Positions 5,011 to 7,041 of a DNA stretch of 7,041 nucleotides are shown in pieces (within the stretch, counting starts at the first letter, position 1; each line of letters starts with the position of its first letter). The position numbers and the translations under genes were made by a program. Source of the stretch: Candidatus Omnitrophota bacterium (lineage in GTDB: Bacteria; Omnitrophota; Gorgyraeia; Gygaellales; Profunditerraquicolaceae); contig JAHKBC010000222.1 of assembly GCA_018825725.1 (NCBI GenBank), forward strand, positions 1 through 7,041, in the 5' to 3' direction. The notes beneath the pieces were generated by a model that worked only from the letters and a program-made list of their open reading frames with translations, did not search any database and was not told the origin of the DNA.

Positions 5011-7041
5011 TTAACGGCATAGATAAAAGAATGGGCATAGGCCGCAGTAGTGTTCGCTGGAATCATCTGCCTTAAATACCCCGGAAGGGTCAAGGATCTC
5101 TTCTATTATCGATTCCAGGGCCTGCTTATATACTGCGATAATCTCCTCCTTATTCCGAAAATGCTCCTCTTTTTTAAAAAGCATCTTTAGGCCCAGCTCA
5201 TTCTTAAAATCCCTGAGGCTGTACAAACAGGCATTGGTCCTTTCTTTGGGATAAAGCATATCCACAAGCAACAAATAAATAGGAAGCTGGAATGATTTCA
5301 TCCTCTCTTTTAACGCCTGACGGCTAAAACCGTCATTTTTAATCTTAACGGCATCATCAGGAAGGATGTCGGCAGAGCCGGTCTTGTAATCGATGACTAG
5401 GATGCTATTATCCGCAAGCCTATCAATGCGGTCGACCCTGGCTTTAATCCTAAGACTATACCTACTAAGTGCTATCCGGTCTTCTATCTTCTTCTCCAGG
5501 GAAATTATCTGCTTTATTTCTCTTTTTCTCTCGTTCTGCACAAAATTCTTAAGCCTGAACATAATTATCTCTTTCAAGAGAAAAGAGTCCGACCTCATCT
5601 TCCTGGCAAAATCCTGGCTGAATTTATCTTCAAAGAGATTAAAAAGTCCGGTTTCAAATTTCTCATCTAAAACAGGCTTCTTATGTATGAATTTAGCAAA
5701 TACCTCTTCTAATAACTCATGCAGGAAATTTCCCACATCCCTGGCCTCCGGCTCCTGCAATAAATCCTCTTTCTCCTCTAGGTCCAACACATACTGGTAG
5801 TAAAAGCGTAACGGGCAATGCAGATATGTATCCAGGCTTGAGGCAGAATACCGGTCATTCTCCAGAAAACGCAGGACTTTTTTATTCTTTTTTATCTGGA
5901 GGCGCTCCGGCAAAACCCGGACGTTAAATCTCACCTTTGATTCAGCCAGGACATCGAGTTTATTCTCCTTCTTCTGCCTCTCCCAGATCAATTCCTCAAT
6001 AAATCTGCTCTTTTCGCTTTTGTCATTTTGGGCATAGACAAGATAGACATTCTTTGCCTGCGCTATCAGCCTGCGAAACTGATAACGCTGTATCTCTTCA
6101 TCCTTTTCCAGGCGGTTTAAACCAAGACTGATCATTATCTCTCTGGGAATTAACGGCTCATAAATATTTAACTTGGGGAAGACCGCTTCATTAACATCCA
6201 TAATAATCACGTTTTCAAAATTAAGCGCGCGGGTCTCCAGCAGCCCGAGGATCTGTAACCCTTTTAATGGCGATCCCGAAAAAGATATCATCTCATTTTC
6301 CAGCTTATTATCAAATATTTTAAATATATCCTCAAGCTTAAACGGCTCATTACGGAAACTTGACAATTCCAGTTCATCTTTAATATCAAATACCCTCTCG
6401 GCCATTTTCAGGTTTAACGGGTAATTATCCAGAAAACTCTTTTCTACCAAAACCTGCATAAAACCATCGAGCCTCGCGCTGAACTCCGAGAAATTACCTA
6501 CATTCTCCCAGGAGGTAAAAAGCAGCTCGTGCACCTGAGTTAAAAGCGCCTTTAACTCATCATAAGTAACATCCACATCCATACTTTTAGTGGTAATCAA
6601 GGTAAAATCAAAAAGCCGGCGGCAGGATTCTATACCTTTGAGACTGACAAACAAACTGCCGGCCAGGTCCGTTTCGATAATACCGGTCAATGCCTCTTCT
6701 ATCTTATGTATTAAGGCCCGGGTGGCATTGGGGTTGTTACGGATAATTTTGAGATTTTTTATAAGCGGATGCGACAACACCTTTAAATAATCCCGGGCAT
6801 AATAGTTCTGGTTATTCCTGGTCTCCTGGGCTTTAAAAATGCTGGTAAATACCGCATAAAGCGAACTTCTTTTTAAAGGATAGCCCATGGAAATATTGAA
6901 TTCTTCGACAAAACAAGATATTTCCGAGACCAAGGGTATAACGGCCTGGGGGTCAGGAAGGACGATTACTGTCTTATCCGGATCTTTAACCTTCTGGATA
7001 ATCTGGCGCACTGCGCCTGCCTGGGAATGCTGGTCAAAGCC
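5011..7041 (-). CDS. AddB/RecB-like PD-(D/E)XK nuclease with helicase-like domain, 5' truncated
   Basis: The 3' part of a large DNA-repair nuclease resembling AddB; 676 codons are visible and the frame is open to the right edge, so the true start lies outside. Numbering is from the GTG codon at 7011. Residues 1-345 resemble the later part of an SF1 helicase-like domain, including LETRALNFENVIIMDVNEAVFP (259-280 region). Residues about 385-666 are the nuclease: C399 in HCPLRFYY, GNFLHE (427-432), RVDRID (525-530), IDYKTG (540-545, with D541 and K543), QLPIYL (575-580), and C656, C659, C665 in the CxxCx5C pattern. C399 plus these three Cys match the iron-sulfur staple of AddB, and the nuclease residues are all present. 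Expected role: double-strand break end processing with an AddA-type helicase partner, not in view. The helicase motif VI region reads RRLIAQAK in place of a TRA-type motif, suggesting a non-motor helicase domain. The Walker A region is outside the window. Confidence 0.85.
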   Translation of the reverse strand, partial: GFDQHSQAGAVRQIIQKVKDPDKTVIVLPDPQAVIPLVSEISCFVEEFNISMGYPLKRSSLYAVFTSIFKAQETRNNQNYYARDYLKVLSHPLIKNLKIIRNNPNATRALIHKIEEALTGIIETDLAGSLFVSLKGIESCRRLFDFTLITTKSMDVDVTYDELKALLTQVHELLFTSWENVGNFSEFSARLDGFMQVLVEKSFLDNYPLNLKMAERVFDIKDELELSSFRNEPFKLEDIFKIFDNKLENEMISFSGSPLKGLQILGLLETRALNFENVIIMDVNEAVFPKLNIYEPLIPREIMISLGLNRLEKDEEIQRYQFRRLIAQAKNVYLVYAQNDKSEKSRFIEELIWERQKKENKLDVLAESKVRFNVRVLPERLQIKKNKKVLRFLENDRYSASSLDTYLHCPLRFYYQYVLDLEEKEDLLQEPEARDVGNFLHELLEEVFAKFIHKKPVLDEKFETGLFNLFEDKFSQDFARKMRSDSFLLKEIIMFRLKNFVQNERKREIKQIISLEKKIEDRIALSRYSLRIKARVDRIDRLADNSILVIDYKTGSADILPDDAVKIKNDGFSRQALKERMKSFQLPIYLLLVDMLYPKERTNACLYSLRDFKNELGLKMLFKKEEHFRNKEEIIAVYKQALESIIEEILDPSGVFKADDSSEHYCGLCPFFYLCR

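Noticed and set aside
5393..5800. Open frame of 135 codons on the plus strand inside the nuclease gene, and similar plus-strand frames at 3056-3310, 3722-3976, 6173-6424 and 6590-6790
   Set aside because: All are Ser/Leu-rich antisense shadows of well-supported minus-strand genes.

Overview
The window (about 7 kb, moderately AT-rich, densely coding) is bacterial chromosome with five protein genes, two of them cut by the window edges. I see no RNA genes, insertion sequences, CRISPR arrays or phage genes. Nothing fixes the species. A Sec-type exported protein with no lipobox or cell-wall anchor suggests a cell with a periplasm. The weak Shine-Dalgarno use and the unusual fusion gene would suit an uncultured bacterial lineage (for example Omnitrophota or relatives), but that is a guess.

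Layout. On the + strand (1-2037) are the 3' part of a TauC/SsuC-type ABC importer permease and, 12 bases later, a HemN/HemW-like radical SAM enzyme. They probably belong to one operon that starts to the left of the window. On the - strand (2049-7041, read right to left) are the 3' part of an AddB/RecB-like nuclease with a cysteine-ligated iron-sulfur site, a 177-base gap with a promoter-like sequence and inverted repeats, a 623-residue exported protein, and a 298-residue EamA/DMT transporter 16 bases after it. The two gene blocks converge with 11 bases between stop codons and no recognisable terminator. No stretch above 300 bases lacks a gene; the 4834-5010 gap is the only real intergenic region.

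The most unusual item is the 623-residue protein. It has a signal peptide, then a calcineurin-like phosphoesterase fold in which most metal ligands are replaced, then a class I SAM-dependent methyltransferase domain with intact SAM-binding motifs. An exported methyltransferase needs SAM outside the cytoplasm. The gene directly downstream encodes a member of the DMT superfamily, which includes known SAM transporters in Rickettsia and Chlamydia. A two-gene unit of periplasmic methyltransferase plus SAM carrier is therefore a testable hypothesis, but not shown by the sequence alone. A second item to check is the pairing of the HemW-like radical SAM enzyme with an ABC permease, which could be a uptake-and-modify pair for a small molecule.
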